A stretch of DNA of 64,000 nt from Heterobilharzia americana (GCA_944470555.2 OX104127.1:53310934-53374933); one strand, 5' to 3'. Shown: positions 31,155 to 44,039, counted from the first letter of the stretch. Program-made: numbers and translations. The notes: a model not told the origin generated them from the letters alone.

Positions 31155-31450
31155 TCAGGGGAATCAGATGCAGTAGGTCTCACCAATCGCCTGCTGTAGC
31201 TCCGGTTGGCCCAACGGGTGGTATGATGTTGATTCAGTTTGCAGGGATCGCGTGCCTTCCCCGAAGGCTGTGGTGCAGTTTGGTCCACAAGTGATGTTTC
31301 ACAAGACAGTTGGTTAGATAGGCAACATGAAGAAGGCAAGCTGGATGCCAGGAGAAACGGAGTAAGAGGAAGCGCAGAGAAACGGAAACCAAAACATGAA
31401 TAGGGGGAAGAGAAGAGGAACCCAGGCGGAAAATAGAAGTACCTCTACTT
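31155..31450 (-). mobile_element. 3' region of an SR1/Perere-type CR1 element
   Basis: Matches 23,099-23,290 (GATGCAGTAGGTCT, CTGCTGTAGCTC, GTTGGCCCAACGGG-type words), which is the 3' part of the left inverted CR1 copy in the same orientation. A hairpin at about 31,410-31,457 (AACCCAGGC ... GCCTGGGTT) follows. Confidence 0.6.
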
Positions 31451-31505
31451 TCTGCCTGGGTTATCGCGCAGGCACAAAGGGCTGATGAAGCCGTTCCCCT
31501 AAATT

Positions 31506-33238
31506 TTGGATGATCTGTCGAGTGTGGTGGATGTTAGGCATGATGTTAATGTTATGCCTGAACTTCAGAGTGACTGCAAAGCCATTCAAAATTCCGAGAC
31601 ACCACTGGCACTTGCCTTTGAGGAACAAACAGCAGCGAATAGTATTTTGTCAATGTACATTTCATATGACATTCAGATGCGTTTGCAATTACACCACAGG
31701 AAGCAACTGATAAAATACGGCATGAAATGTTTACTGATGTTGTTATGGAAGTGGTTTTGGTAAAATAACACCCCAGTGGTGGATTCTAGATCTCTCCAGA
31801 AAGTTTTTACCCGCACTACCAAGAAACATACGATCCGTATTGAGAAATAGTGGCACATGTAAATGCGGAATAACAGGCAAAGGGATTTACTACCACACTG
31901 CGTTGAAGAAATATTTGATTCACCGTGTATATTCATGGTTGGACCGCTGTTCTCTTGAACGTGTTGAATCGCAACTCAACCATGATGGCGTGTCGATTGC
32001 CAGAAGTTGGACCCAACAGTTGTGGCCTGCTCTAGGTAGGGTAACAATCCCGTTTTTGAGTGACAAATTCACTATTGGGGTTTACGAGGAGGCAGACAAC
32101 AACAGCAAATTATCCCGGAATCTTGTTAGTGAGCTGTTAGAATTTTGCGTCAATGGCTCAACGCTGGCAATGTTAAGTGAAGCGTTAACGGTTTACGTCG
32201 CTGCAACAATTTGTGACTCACCAGATCTAGCTTATGTTAAACAGGCTGTGGGTCATAGTGGCAAAGCAGCCCGCGACAAGTAATTTGACTTGGGTCTTGT
32301 ATAAGTGGAAGGATGACTTTCGCCAATGGAGAGTGGGCCCTTGGAACGGATGGCAACCTACGTAGTCGTGGGCACACTAAGCATCACTCCAGAATACCCC
32401 GTTGACAGACTACCCATAGACGTGGTTAAGGCCTTTTTATTAGAACCCGTGCATCTTGTAAGTCTTGGAGTAGTTAGGAAGCTGATTAGTTTGTGGCCAC
32501 TAGACGTCGGAGTAGAATGAACGGTAAGATCATATTGGCCACAAACGGTGCCATTGGAAGTTGCAAAGAAAGCACACCCGTGGACTCTCAAAGGAAATGC
32601 CATTCTATGGAAGGCAGACATTTTCTACTTTATTTGGATCCAGTTTTACTGAAAGATGTACTTCCGTCACCTCTTTTTCTAAACTGCAGACGCCTGTCGT
32701 CAGCAATTTGCCGCTTAGTCACTCAGAACTTTATAAACATTATGTTGAAGGTGCTCCTGTAGAATTATGAATTTTTTTAGGAACACGAAGCATGTTACGG
32801 TCCTGAACACTTGGTTTACAACTTACATTCCCTCAGGCATATATCTGATGATTCAATTACCAATGGCCCCTAGAAACGTTTTCCGTATCCCCTTTCGAGT
32901 CGTACATGCGTAAAATAAGAAGTGTACACTAGGGGCTTGCTGTTGCCAAACGGGCAGCACGGCACTCTGTTGAGGGGCTATACATGGAGAAGAAGCTTGC
33001 CAAAGCAAAGAAACCCTGTCAATTCGAGAACGTTTGCACCAAGCTCAATCAGAGGGAGGAACTAGTTATTCATAGGAGGGTTACCTGTAGGCCTGATAAT
33101 GTGGTGCTGATTAACGACAAACCAGGATTAGTCTTAGAAGTTAGGGAAAAGAAGTTCCACTTCGAAATTTTGGAGAATCATGAGACCCAACACGCAGTAA
33201 CGTTGAAATTATGCGCCACTTTTACACATGATCCTTGA
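31506..33238 (+). pseudogene. CACTA-superfamily (SmTRC1/EnSpm-like) transposase, broken
   Basis: Consecutive frames carry the landmarks of animal CACTA transposases: L-P-A-L-P-R-N-I-R (about 31,806-31,835), N-H-D-G-V-S-I and Q-L-W-P-A-L-G-R (about 31,978-32,030), F-T-I-G-V-Y, F-V-K-like Y-V-K-Q-A-V-G-H-S-G (about 32,235-32,265), P-V-H-L-V-S-L-G-V-V-R-K-L-I-S-L-W (about 32,445-32,500), F-L-L-Y and L-K-D-V-L-P-S (about 32,620-32,660), L-V-Y-N-L-H-S-L-R-H-I-S-D-D and P-F-E-S-Y-M-R-K (about 32,810-32,915), and a tail to 33,238. In known members these surround the catalytic acidic residues of a DDE-type cut-and-paste enzyme. At least four frameshifts or stops break it. SmTRC1 is a CACTA transposon known from S. 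mansoni. No terminal CACTA repeats or target duplication were identified. Confidence 0.75.
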
Positions 33239-33239
33239 T

Positions 33240-33640
33240 TATGTCTTTTTGTCGATTTATTGCTGTGCTTGGCTCTTTATTACGGCATACTAATAGTAAT
33301 GTAACGACCTATTCTGTCTGGATAGTGTGAAGCCACATTGCAATCCACAGACAGTGTATTTCCATCCTTTTGGACTACATACTTTTACCGCCGATCGTGC
33401 TTGGGAATGGTTTAAACTCAGAACGATGTGTGCATGCTGTAAAGTGATATTTTCCTGCACTTCACACGGTTTTTAGACATATGATATCGTGAAAGAGCAT
33501 AATGTCCTCCTTCTGTATCATTCAACACTGCTCAAATCTTTTGGGTTTCTCTATAATTATCAATTTGACGACGCTTGTAAACAGGCTTCTCTCACGCTAA
33601 ATTCATAACCTGAGAATAAAATATTCATTAATTTACTTAC
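33240..33640. other. Unassigned DNA after the CACTA remnant
   Basis: May include the 3' flank of the CACTA element; no terminal inverted repeat was recognised. Confidence 0.3.
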
Positions 33641-34450
33641 AGATGCTGTTGGCGGTGTCCCGCAAGAAACCGTACCCGAGAAACATTTGGTTGCAAGAAT
33701 CAGCAAACGACCGGTTTGTTAGATCAAGGCGTAATTAGGGCGCACGAGTCTCGATACCAAAGTGAGCGGAATGCAGTCTTCGTAGTGACTCTCCACACCT
33801 GGAGTATCTCACGGAGCGATCCCTGTTTCACTTCTGTTTCTGCGCTTCACAAATGATTTGCCGATGAAGATCATCCCCTCCGCCCCATTATTTGCAGATA
33901 ACGCGGTTAACAAACAGGGGTCAAGATCGAAAACCCCGCTGTGACCTTTAAAAACTTGATTCTTGGACAGCAAGAAACGGTCTGGTCTTCAACACCTTCA
34001 AGCATCTGAGCCTACTAAAGTCAACCGCATTTCACTTCTCAGCTACACTGGAAAGCAGCATGCGCAGAAAAATGGTTTCAGTGGCAAATCACATCCCACG
34101 CCTTCCTTGAAAATACCTTGAGCTGGTACCCTGTAACTTCTTTCATATCGTTCAGAGCATCCGACGGAAATTATCATAAGGTTCTTAACGCATTTGACCC
34201 CGGACTGCGAAATCAAAACTCAAACCCATTGGGATGCTTACAGTAAGGAGCAAAGTGACGTATAGAACGGCTTGGGTGCAGACCTTGTTGCATGCATCTC
34301 TGAAGACCTATTCACACCTAGCCGTCTCATGGGGTTAGGTAGCCTGACGAAGGCGAATAAGAATGCTCATCAGACGAGCCACTCGTGGAAACAATTTCTA
34401 CTAACTTAAAATGCAGATAAGCTAGTAACTAGCGCGCCAAAGAGCTGGCG
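33640..34450 (+). pseudogene. Non-LTR reverse transcriptase fragment, strongly decayed
   Basis: Readable islands are A-L-V-A-R-I-S-K-R-like (about 33,690), then G-V-S-H-G-A-I-P-V-S-L-L-F-L-R-F-T-N-D-L-P (motif B onward, about 33,800-33,870; G-V-P-Q-G-S-I-L-G-P-L-L-F is usual) and P-L-F-A-D-N-A-V (motif C with F-A-D-D changed to F-A-D-N, about 33,885-33,905). The rest is thumb-like with stops. It belongs to the CR1-type group but not to the copy at 22.5-26 kb. Confidence 0.65.
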
Positions 34451-34789
34451 CCAGCGCCACACCCAACCTTGTTCCAATAAGAATAAGCGCCCCGTGGAAT
34501 GCTTAATGATGAGAATGGAATGCGTTTTCTAAGAGAAACCACTCAAAAGATCATCAGACAAAAAATCTGAAAGAATAACTTACTACCAACCCGTCCAGGA
34601 AATCCTTGACAATACTGACCCACCACAACGTATGATACCACAGGACTATTTCCTAAGTTTTAGCTCTCTGACAACACTGTGTTACTGCAAATCGACCCTC
34701 TTTTTTCCCCTGTTCCGTCATTTATGGTCACCCTCCTTATTTTACCTACTGTCCTACCTACGCTGGTTTCGATAACTTAGGTCTCCTTG

Positions 34790-37700
34790 CAGTCCCAGTC
34801 TACAAACTACAAAGAAAAACTACTCGTAAGCAATTACATTCTCAAGAAGTAAACGCTGGAATGCAAAGAAGGCATCCATGTCCACTGACGAAGTGGAACC
34901 AAGCAAAACGAATGCGGCCCAAAACCTAGACGCTGGAGCTCGAAATCCTCCAAGACCACTTTAAGGATATTGAACATCAGATGGCCGACATTGGATGTCG
35001 CTGCCCGAATTGAGAAGCAGTTTTCTCGGGGCCAAAGACAGGCGGAAAAAACGGACGTCCTCTTCCACGAAGAGGCACTGAAACTGAGAAGCTGGAGCTT
35101 GAGAGTGACCAGTTTCCTTAACTGCTAGACAAGCACATGAGCACGCGCTACTCACCAACAACAAGCACGCCCAAGATTGAGATACATGAATCTAAACACC
35201 AGGGTCCCCTTGCTACTGAATCGGTGAAACTAATTAACCTATGTCTCATGACATACTTTTAGTTCAGGGGCAGCGCCTATAACCAAATTCAAAGAACTTC
35301 CATGCCCTCACTAATATTGGGCCCGATGGCCGAAGCGGTGATACGGTGATCAGAACAAATTATAGTTGCAATAATCAGACCTAATTCGGACTGACCATGT
35401 GGACTACACTTCTGCAGTTGTCAAAGCGAGTGAATTTTCGACGCGTTTAAATTTCGTCGACCAAACTTTTGAAGGTACTCAACTAACAAAAGAAGGTGAA
35501 AACAATGAAATTGCTTCCCTAACTTTGCTTACTGGCTGAATACGTGGTGGCTGGTGATGACTCAAGTGTATGAGGAGGCTAAAGTTCTGAACTAGAGTAG
35601 TAACAACCCAACGTCTGGAAAGATGATTCATTTATGAGCATGATTTATACTGACTGAAATTGATTACAGCACTCAGCACCCATGGAAATCAGGAGGAAAA
35701 TTACCTCAACCGACAAAACAGATCACTTTACCGCATGCGGAAGATATCTCAGAAGCTCTCCATCAGGTATTCCATTCATTCGGTATTAGCGCGACACACG
35801 AATCAGGTAAACCATTGTAGACCATAATATGCAAGATAAAGGTTGCACTATCCGGAGAAGACATGAGGGGTTTAATCAACAAAATTGGTTTTGAACGCTG
35901 TCAACCTCACTATGTCGACCAATCTAGTCTTCAAGTAGGCTGAAAAAATCATGAACATAAACTAGCAGTCAAACGACAAAATATTTTATCGGTGATATTG
36001 ATGCAGTTGTGCGAGCACGACCACAACTTCGGTCGGGGAAACATGCAACGGATGCAACAAGCGTGCTCACAAACGGGGAGAAAGTTCATGGAAGTATAGT
36101 CCTCTGATCAGATGGCAGTTAGCAGACTTGTGAGCACTGACTGGAAGGACGAACAACCGAGACTACCACAAGTGCCAGCTTGAAAAACAAGAGAGCGGCC
36201 CCGAAACGAGCAAACAGTGACCAGCCGTAAGATCAACTACACCAGTCCAAAACCTTGAAGCTGCTCTGGTGGCTGCCACTGCTGTATACCGGAAAACGGC
36301 TTACGTTTGAAAAGAAGGCACATCTTTTCTGTAAAAACCCACCTACAGTACACGATAATAAGGATGTCGGCGGCAGGCCTGGCTCCGTCATCCTACTCCA
36401 CGCTCCTGTGGGTAATGATAGCCCCCGTTGGTAAGTAGGAATCGTTCCACAAACAGCAACAATAAACTGTATGCTGTGCACCAAGGCTAAGTGGAAGCAA
36501 AGCTTTGGGGGCTCTGCAAAGGTAACAATTCACTTAAAGGAAAGCCCTGGCTGCCGAGGTGGCTCTGAGGCCTACTTTAGAGACTGACAGATTCCTCTTG
36601 CTATTATACAGATTGGTCACCAACTGACCATCTAGAATGAGGGCTTGACCAGATTTGCCATAATCGGCGGGGAAAATACTTCAGGAAGAACCTTCCCCGC
36701 TTAAATCAACAGCCATGGTCATCCGTGGTACACTTGATCTAAACTCATGTTGTCCCACAATGGTAGTGGTTGTCCGCAGGGATATCGTTAAGTGAGATAT
36801 CGCTGGCAGTGATCCGTGGGCCCCGACTTTTCCCACGGCTGAAAACTATGAGATCTGACAGGCTGATGGTAGCTAACTTCAAACCGCAAGAGATTTCAGT
36901 CAAACTGCTGCAAATGTGGTACTCATTTGAAAACAAAGTTAGCGGGAACGTTCACGTTTGCGAAAATGGATCCGGAAGACCGCAACGGCAACAAACGGGT
37001 GCCCCTCTTCATGCTGAGATCACCATTAATGTGAAGAGACGAGAAGTTCAAATTGACCTCGACAAGAAAATATCTCCAGAATCCAATGTAGGAGAGGACA
37101 TGAATGGGCCGTTCCAATGAAAACAAGTGGGGCAGTCAAAACGCTTAGTATCAGAAACCGTTACAAGGCCTTGGTTTTCCACAAAACTTTGTTATTGATC
37201 TGAGCATTTTTAACCTGTAATTTTCACACGATTTTCACAGCATGACTGGCGGTCTACTTTCTACCCCCATTGTAATGTAATTCACTAATTGGTTAATCTT
37301 TACTCTTACTATATCAACGTCTTAAGTTGCGGATAAGGTTGTTTCATGTGTTTGCATATTCGCCTGTTTTTTGGACTACTTGTATACTCGGAGGAATAAA
37401 CTGTGCCATCTGGCTTCGGCCTTCTGTGTATTTGCCCCGGGTTGTAGTCGGTGTCTCTCACGTGCGAAGTCAGCTGTTGGTTAAGCGTGCGCAGTACATC
37501 CGTTCACATTAGATAACGGAGCCCCACTTTTTAAAAGCACCTCCAACTATCGACACAGCAACATCATTTGGCCGGGGCATTGAAAGTGGGGACCATGATC
37601 TCTCTGTTTCAAACTCAGGGTACATTGGCGGGATCGGGGCTCGCATAGACGGTATGCGTTTGTTCAGGAGAATCAAGGAGCACAAAGGAGGCGAGGTGAC

Positions 37701-38700
37701 AACTTTTATGAGTGACTACCTCAAAAGCGAACGAACAACTTAAACTCCATTGTCGTGGCCCCCGCACTCCATCCTGAGACACAGCGCGGTCAGACACACC
37801 AACCACCAGGTAACGAAGTTTAGAGGACTCCTGCTAGGGACGTGAAACATAAATGACAACTGGTCCAAGTAATGTCCGGAGTGATGTTCATGGGATATGA
37901 TTACATCAATATGATCGGGGTCTGAATTCCACAACACTCAGTTTCGGTCAGGATAGCGGTGGCGATGCCACTCAATGGGGCCGAAGGGGAAACCGCGCAA
38001 ACCGGACTACCTTTTGTCAGCTATCGTCTGCTAGCAGAAAACCCTGAGGTTAAGACCTCCGTCGGCAGTAGCAATCACGGTGTAGTAACGTTCGATCTGG
38101 TAAATGGGGGAAAAGTGTCATGAGAGGGATCTCTCCCTTGTCTTTGTTACAGCAAAACAAACCACGTAGGCATTGAGCAATGTCTGTCGATAGCGTCCTG
38201 GCCTCAGAAGTGGAGTACTTTCCGGACTGATAAACGCTGGGAACTAGTAAAGGATATCATCGACACGGGTCTCTCCGGAAACGTCCCCGTAGTCACAAGA
38301 GTGCCCAAGAAGCGGGCCTTATGGCTGAAACGAAGCACTGGACGCCCCTTAAAGGCGGAAAGGAATTCATAACATAAATTGGGGAGCTTCAGAAGGGAGC
38401 CGAATCATAGCGCTTTTGTTGCTCCGAGAAATTAATACAACACCAAGCGTAAGGGAACGGGATATTGTTCCAGGCAAGCCAAGCCCGGAAGCCTTGGCTG
38501 AAGCGAGAAAACCTACATCAAATCATGGTGGGGAGAAAATCCACCGGCCATGGAGCATGCGTTGTGAACGTCTCGAACAGAGAGCACCTCTGCGGACTAG
38601 AGATAATCGAGACCTCTGACTTCACCTTCGATATACAAACATTTAATCATCCAAACAGGATTACCGGCCAAGTGACTATCCACCAGCGCCACTAAATAAG
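34790..38700 (+). mobile_element. Old CR1-like element, ORF1 to EN-RT linker, heavily decayed
   Basis: Three anchors fix its identity and strand. 36,290-36,420 matches ORF1 of the 45.8-kb element (K-K-A-H-L-F-C-K-N-P-P-T-V-H-D-N-K-D-V, V-I-L-L-H-A-P-V). 37,615-37,960 matches the endonuclease region at 46,900-47,130. 38,416-38,690 matches the linker at 25,050-25,475. Spacing is as in a complete element. No RT follows; instead another element's 5' end begins near 39,250. Stops occur every few dozen codons. Confidence 0.6.
36770..37120 (+). other. 117-codon frame in the ORF1-EN region of the old CR1-like element
   Basis: Longest open stretch in this decayed element. It contains R-L-M-V-A-N-F-K-P-Q-E-I and a basic tail; a comparable but poorer reading occurs at about 46,360-46,660. 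Its fit to the end of ORF1 or the start of EN is positional rather than motif-based. Confidence 0.35.
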
Positions 38701-39249
38701 GAAGAGTTGCATGGAATAGGACAACCCTCGCTATGGTCCTCATAAAATGGGAAAATTCCGCACATGGAGATCACGGATGTTGAGTGTGTTTTGATTTTGT
38801 TCTTGTAATGTATCCAAAATCATTGACCACTCATTTTGTTCAAATTCATCCAATTTGCTCGTACAACCATATTTGACCTCTTGTTCCGATTAGTGTTACA
38901 ATCGTATTTCTTTTTGGGTAGAAACGACAGTAGCCGTTAAAATTGAAGGTTCGTAATTAAGTTCTGTACATAAATTTTGTTGTAAAGGACAAGTTTCGCA
39001 GGCTTCACTTACTGTTTAAATATACGTTCAATTTTCGGCAACCGATGGTTTTGCATTTGATCGGTTTCGCCTTGGGTTCTGGGAACTCCGAAACTTCGTG
39101 TCGTGGTTAGATGCTGCACAGTGGATTTGGCATAACAACCGGTAGGCAACGGCATCCTGCTGACTGTGTTGATTTGACGGTTGGGTGCTTGATGCAACCG
39201 ACAAAGATCACGGGTTGACCTCAGGAGGACGGTCACAACAACCACTCCC

Positions 39250-39526
39250 TGGAGAAAGTCGAATTCCTGTCCACCTAAACTCTTTTAGTTTGGTTCATCG
39301 AAGAGCATTTTTTCTTGTGCCACCAGCCCAAACCCTAGTCTACCTGCCAAGGCTGTCACTCCGAGAAGGAAAAGGAGGAAAAGGTCTTTGACTGAACCTT
39401 CTGGTCGGATTGACAACTGTTACACGCATGGTCTCACCTTAGTCAAAAGGGACACCACCTTTGAGTGTACCATCTGTAGTAAGCGGGTGCACGGTCAGTG
39501 TGATAAGGACATCCCGGACCAATAAC
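39250..39526 (+). pseudogene. CR1 ORF1 N-terminus with PHD-like zinc finger, interrupted
   Basis: The frame reads V-T-P-R-R-K-R-R-K-R-S-L (basic, nuclear-localisation-like), then C-Y-T-H ... F-E-C-T-I-C-S-K-R-V-H-G-Q-C-D (39,415-39,510). The C ... C-x2-C-x4-H-x2-C pattern is that of the PHD-type finger in CR1 ORF1 proteins. The frame stops at 39,523 where the TTA tail of a minus-strand element starts. ORF1 sequence resumes near 45,490, so the finger is cut from its continuation. ORF1 proteins bind the element RNA. Confidence 0.65.
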
Positions 39527-39529
39527 AAT

Positions 39530-40080
39530 AATAATAAATATTTTATTCTCATATTAGTAATTCAACATGAGAGAAGCCAGTTTACAGGCATCATCACACT
39601 GATGTATGTTGTAAAATTTACAAGCTTTTATGGGACCTGAATGGTACGGAATAGAGGTCATTATATTGGACTAAAAACATCAGAAGATTACACAGGTTAT
39701 GAAATGAATAAGAAAATATCACTCCTCAGCATATACAGAGTGTTAAAGTTTAGGTTGTCTTCAGTCATACTTTCTTTTTTCACCATTAATGGCACCAAAG
39801 TCGTGCAAAATTCCAAATTTCTGTTACAAGCAGTTGGTATATTTCATTCGTCTTCACAATGTCCCGTTACTCTAGATAAACATCTATTTTACCACAAATT
39901 CTTATGCTTATAGCTTCGGGTACCAAAAGAACCCACACTAACGATTTCGAGAATCTGTAAGTTTTCATATAATCATGTATTCTAAGTGAATATCTATTCA
40001 AGTGTTATCATTCACAGCAATATAGATTTAGACCATCAGAATTAGATATTGTAGTGCAAAGGAATAAACATTTGAAAAAT
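39530..40080 (-). repeat. Conserved 3' UTR block of the TTA-tailed element
   Basis: Almost the same as 10,625-11,170, including TAACATGAGAGAAGCCAG-like and ATTAATGGCACCAA words, with diverged relatives at 27.0-27.4 and 28.4 kb. Conservation at the 3' end fits recognition of this part by the element's own RT. Confidence 0.75.
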
Positions 40081-40703
40081 TTGCTGACCAGTGGCACTGA
40101 GTTTTTCATACTGTTCACACTAAGGTATGGAGCATTGTCAAGTACGTATATATTCACTGTTAGATGAAGTACTAGAGTAGTCAGTTGCGCATCATTATTG
40201 TGAACATGTTCACTTTAAAGTTAACGGGTGAGTTGATCTCCTGGATTTTACCGTCTGTACAGATTTTCGATGCTAATACGACCTTCCAGAAATTTGAGTA
40301 ACTCGAGGATTGGTATATGTTTGTATGGTGAGAGGGTCAAATGAGTGAATCGGATTGGCAATTCTTACTTATTGGACAGTAATTTTTGTGGGAGCATAGT
40401 TTCATTGCTTCGAAAAGAAGTGGAAATTTTAGAATTGGTAACGCATATTCCTCATTTGTGTCCCGTTGTCATCATTGAAGATTATCTTGATGATGTGGGT
40501 GTTCGGGGATCCGATTTAAACCATTCGATCATTTAGCGTTCAGATTGCCAGATTACTCGGTAAGTTTTCACCATAGTCTTGTTTCTTCATAGTCTGATAA
40601 TATCTCCATGCTGCAACCATCTGAAATTCTGGTAGAAAAACAACAAAAGCAGGTGTAGCCCCTGCACCTCTCAGATTGTAAATTATTTATATATTGAGAG
40701 TTC

Positions 40704-42366
40704 CTAATATGTCTGTAGTTCTAGTAACAGTATTAGTGGTGCTTTTACGGTGCTGTCCTGCAGCGTAGAGTTAAACTGTCTCATAAACCTAATCAAGGTG
40801 TTCGATTCTCGTACCTCCCTTGGTAAGCTGTTCCATATCTGAGCATATTTTATCACAAAGAAGTTCTCCCTAGTGACTGTTCTGATATGCTCAATTGCTG
40901 CTGTTGCAGTTACATTTCTTAACGCATATGCAGTTTTGTTTGTGAACCACATGTCTGCGAATGCGCTTCAAGTTAACCCGCTAAGGAGCCTATAAAACAG
41001 TATTAGGTTCAGTCTGAGCCTTCGTCTCTATAGGGTTCAAGTCCTAGGATGTTGCACCTGGTGGCATATTTCACGTCCTTATTCGTGTTGAGTATTCTCA
41101 TTGTAAGGTATCTCTGCACTTCTTCGACTTTCAGTCTATTCGCAACCCTTATACTGCTGCATATAAATGAACAATGTTCGAGCAGTGGCCGGACACATGT
41201 TTTATACAGGATAACTATAGATTCAGTGCTGTAGAAGTTCGTAATAAGAAACCCGCCAGTTTGCGTGATTTCGACACCTGTGTGGATACGTGCTCAGAGA
41301 AGGTTAGGTTGTGAGAATATCGGAACCCTAAGTCTTGCGTAGACTTCAGTTTTGGGAGTGAATGCCTGGTTATCATTAAGTTTAGTTCGAGTCCATAGTC
41401 ACCTACGCATATCCAGCCACATTTTTCTGTGTTAAATTCTAGTCGCCAAGTGTTGCACCACTTGCTAACATATCTTAGTTCCTCCTGCATAGTGCCAATG
41501 GTGAGGGATGAGTCACTGCTAAGGCATATGTATACTACCTTCAGGTCACCCGCATATATGAATGGCTTGCCTACCTTGAATCACTCACATATGCTGTTGA
41601 TGTATGTTATGAAGAGAAGTGAACCCAAGACGCTGCCCTGGACAACTCCACTGGTTATTGGTTTAGGCTTTGAGATAGTTGAGTCAACTCTTGTTATTTG
41701 GTAACGGTTACGGAGGAGGGATTTTAACCAGTATAAAAGTGGGTTACAGATCCCAAGGGATCTTAGTCTACTGATTAGCAAGTTGTGTGAGACTCTGTAG
41801 AAGGCCTTAGTGATGTCAAAGTAAAGTATTACCACCATCTTTTTCTGATCCCTTTTGCTGGTGACCTCGTTAAAAAAGTTAAACAGGTTTGTAGTGCAAG
41901 ATCTTCTTTTCGAAAAAACATATCGCGACGAGTTGATGTGGTTAGATTCCAGCAGGTAATCAGACATTTAATTTCTAGTCACCTTTTCCATAATCCTCGA
42001 GGTGACCGGGGTCATGTTACTTGGTCTGTTATTGCTAACGCTGGCCTTGGCCCCTGACTTATGTTTTGGTAGTATGTAAGTGGTTTTCCACTTGTCAGGA
42101 TATGTCTCAGAATCTGATGAGAGGGTAAATATTTTGAGTAATAAAACTGCCATATCCATACGAGCCCCTCTATAAGTTATTGACGATATCTCGTCTGTCC
42201 CGCAGCTAACATTCGCCTTTAGGGTTTCAGTCACACCGTTAATGTTACTGACGCTGAATTTTATGCTACCTATCGTACTACTGCTTGTACTGGTTATTTC
42301 GATGTCTGGAGCTAGAGGCATGTTAGTACTATTAAGAAACCACTCACTGAGAAGTTCACGAATCAC
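40704..42366 (-). pseudogene. Reverse transcriptase of the minus-strand non-LTR element
   Basis: From 42,366 down: G-T-D-E-I-S-S (the K-x-x-G-x-D-x-I region), P-D-K-W-K-T-T-Y-I-L-P-K-H-K-S-G (motif 1), N-N-R-P-S-N-M-T-P-V (R-P-I-S-L-like), then R-S-C-T-T-N-L (about 41,900), V-I-L-Y-F-D-I-T-K-A-F (motif A with Asp intact), S-G-V-V-Q-G-S-V-L-G (motif B, about 41,630), and after a stop P-F-I-Y-A-G-D-L-K-V-V (motif C, about 41,550), where Y-A-D-D is expected: the first catalytic Asp is Gly. The thumb follows (W-R-L-E-F-N-T-E-K-C-G), and the C-terminal piece 40,952-40,704 holds F-F-V-I-K-Y-A-Q-I-W-N-S-L-P, the usual F-x-x-R-x-x-x-x-W-N-x-L-P end of CR1/Jockey ORF2. Four frames are needed. Inactive. 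Confidence 0.8.
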
Positions 42367-42575
42367 CTGTGGATCATGGCAACTTATACTTTTATGCTAT
42401 AGATGATTTATTAAAAAGTCTTTTCTATTTTTTCGCCTTCGCAGAATGCTGCGAAGGTTTTGTGCCTTGGACAAACTGTCAAGGGCCCTACGCTCCCCAG
42501 CCAGCAATTTTATTTGGTGTCCTTCTTGAAGTCAAAGGAATATTGTATGTATCTGATTCAGTACATGAAATTCCT

Positions 42576-43659
42576 TCAAAACAAAGTACTTTTTCTTAGT
42601 CTTCTCAGTTTGTGTCGAGTTTTCCTATCTATATACAAGGTTGTTTTAAGGCCGGGCTTAGTGGGTGCAACTGCTACCTGAGGGGAACTAATAATCTTGC
42701 AAAATTCGTCAAGGATTTGAGACAGATTACCGCTGGTGAAGAAGTCTTCCAAATTGGGGCATCTTATGCATGTCTGGAGGAGCTCCCAGTCAGCATTCTT
42801 GGTGTCCTTGTATAGGTAGTATTTCGGTGTTACTTCTTGTACACCCTCGCGAGCTACTAGAAGTAGTAGAGTGCAAACCAATACGCCATGGTCGTTGTTT
42901 GTAATTTTTTTCCTACCTGTACGGACAGCGGCTCAATGTTGTGACAAAGTATCAGGTCGAGGGTGTCATTGTTTCGCGTGGGAAGTGCACGTATTGCTGC
43001 CAACCGCTTGTGTCAATGGCTGCTAGGAGTTTGTTATGGTTTGTGGGATCTGCGCATATTTTCCGGTCTACTCCAGGGAGGTTGAGGTCACCGCAGTTCA
43101 TCTTAGGATGGAAGTCTAGAGTGGCAGCGTGCTCGAATGTCTTGCAGATGATCTCAGCAACTGCTGGGGAAATGTTTGGTACCCTATACAATTATCCAAT
43201 AAGAAGCTTGTGTTCATTGATGTTTGCGCTTATCCGTGCACACTCTGGAGTTTTATCTAGTCCAGGATTTGAGTGGGTATCAGTAATAATAGTTCTTGAC
43301 GCACGGATAAGACATCCGCCTCCTTTCTTATAGGCTCTGTCCTGTCTTTATACTCTTTATCCATCGGTCGTAATGTGTGCTTCTGATATATCTGGAGTTA
43401 GCCTGGTCTGTGTAACCAGAACCAGTGTCGGTTGTTTTAGGATTACCAGGGTTCGAAGGGCTGATATTCCACTTACTATGGATCTCGCGTTTATGACTAG
43501 TACCGTTAGACACAAGGGGTATCGGGAGAATGAAGTGAGAGAAGTGAGGTTATTGCTCACTACTGCTTCATCAGCGTGCTGATATATATCGCAGTTTTCC
43601 CTACCCCGTTTCAAGCTGTGCTGCGCATTAGTGGTAGGTGTTCTGCTTGTTGCTGTCAC
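42576..43659 (-). pseudogene. Endonuclease domain and linker of the minus-strand non-LTR element
   Basis: N-terminal endonuclease motifs L-V-I-N-A-R-S-I (N-A-R-S-I is characteristic), L-V-L-V-T-Q-T-R-L (usually T-E-T-W-L: the catalytic Glu reads Gln here) and P-D-I-S lie at 43,500-43,390. The second frame (43,191-42,952) has M-N-C-G-D-L-N-L-P-G-V-D-R, the G-D-F-N-x-P-x-x-D-W box with its Asp kept. The linker frame 42,881-42,576 contains Y-L-Y-K-D-T-K-N-A-D, equivalent to the Y-x-F-x-K-A-D motif. The domain would nick the insertion site; the Glu change and frameshifts make it non-functional. Confidence 0.8.
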
Positions 43660-44039
43660 TAGTAAATGTTATAAGGGAGGGTGTCTCCTTTCGACATATG
43701 CCTTATTCCAGGCTTCGCTACCGGTTATGGTGTCATCAGTGACGCAGCAAATCGGTTCGGTGGTAGGAGAGGCGGGTAGTGGAGAAAACTAGGCTGCATA
43801 TTTGTGCTGTCAGGGATGTAGTAATTTTGAGACCAAGGATGGCTCATCTGTGGGTTGTACGCAGTGTACAGTCCACTGTCAGCATTTTCGTTACTTCTTG
43901 GGTCCTGTGTCACAGGCCAATATCGAAGCGTTGTGTTGTTATTCCCATTGTCCCTAGGTTTCTGGTCCTGGGTTGTGTTTGTGAAGGGAAATTTCTTCCG
44001 ATCATTCCTCGGGTGTGTGTTTCTGCCGTCCAGCCTGTA

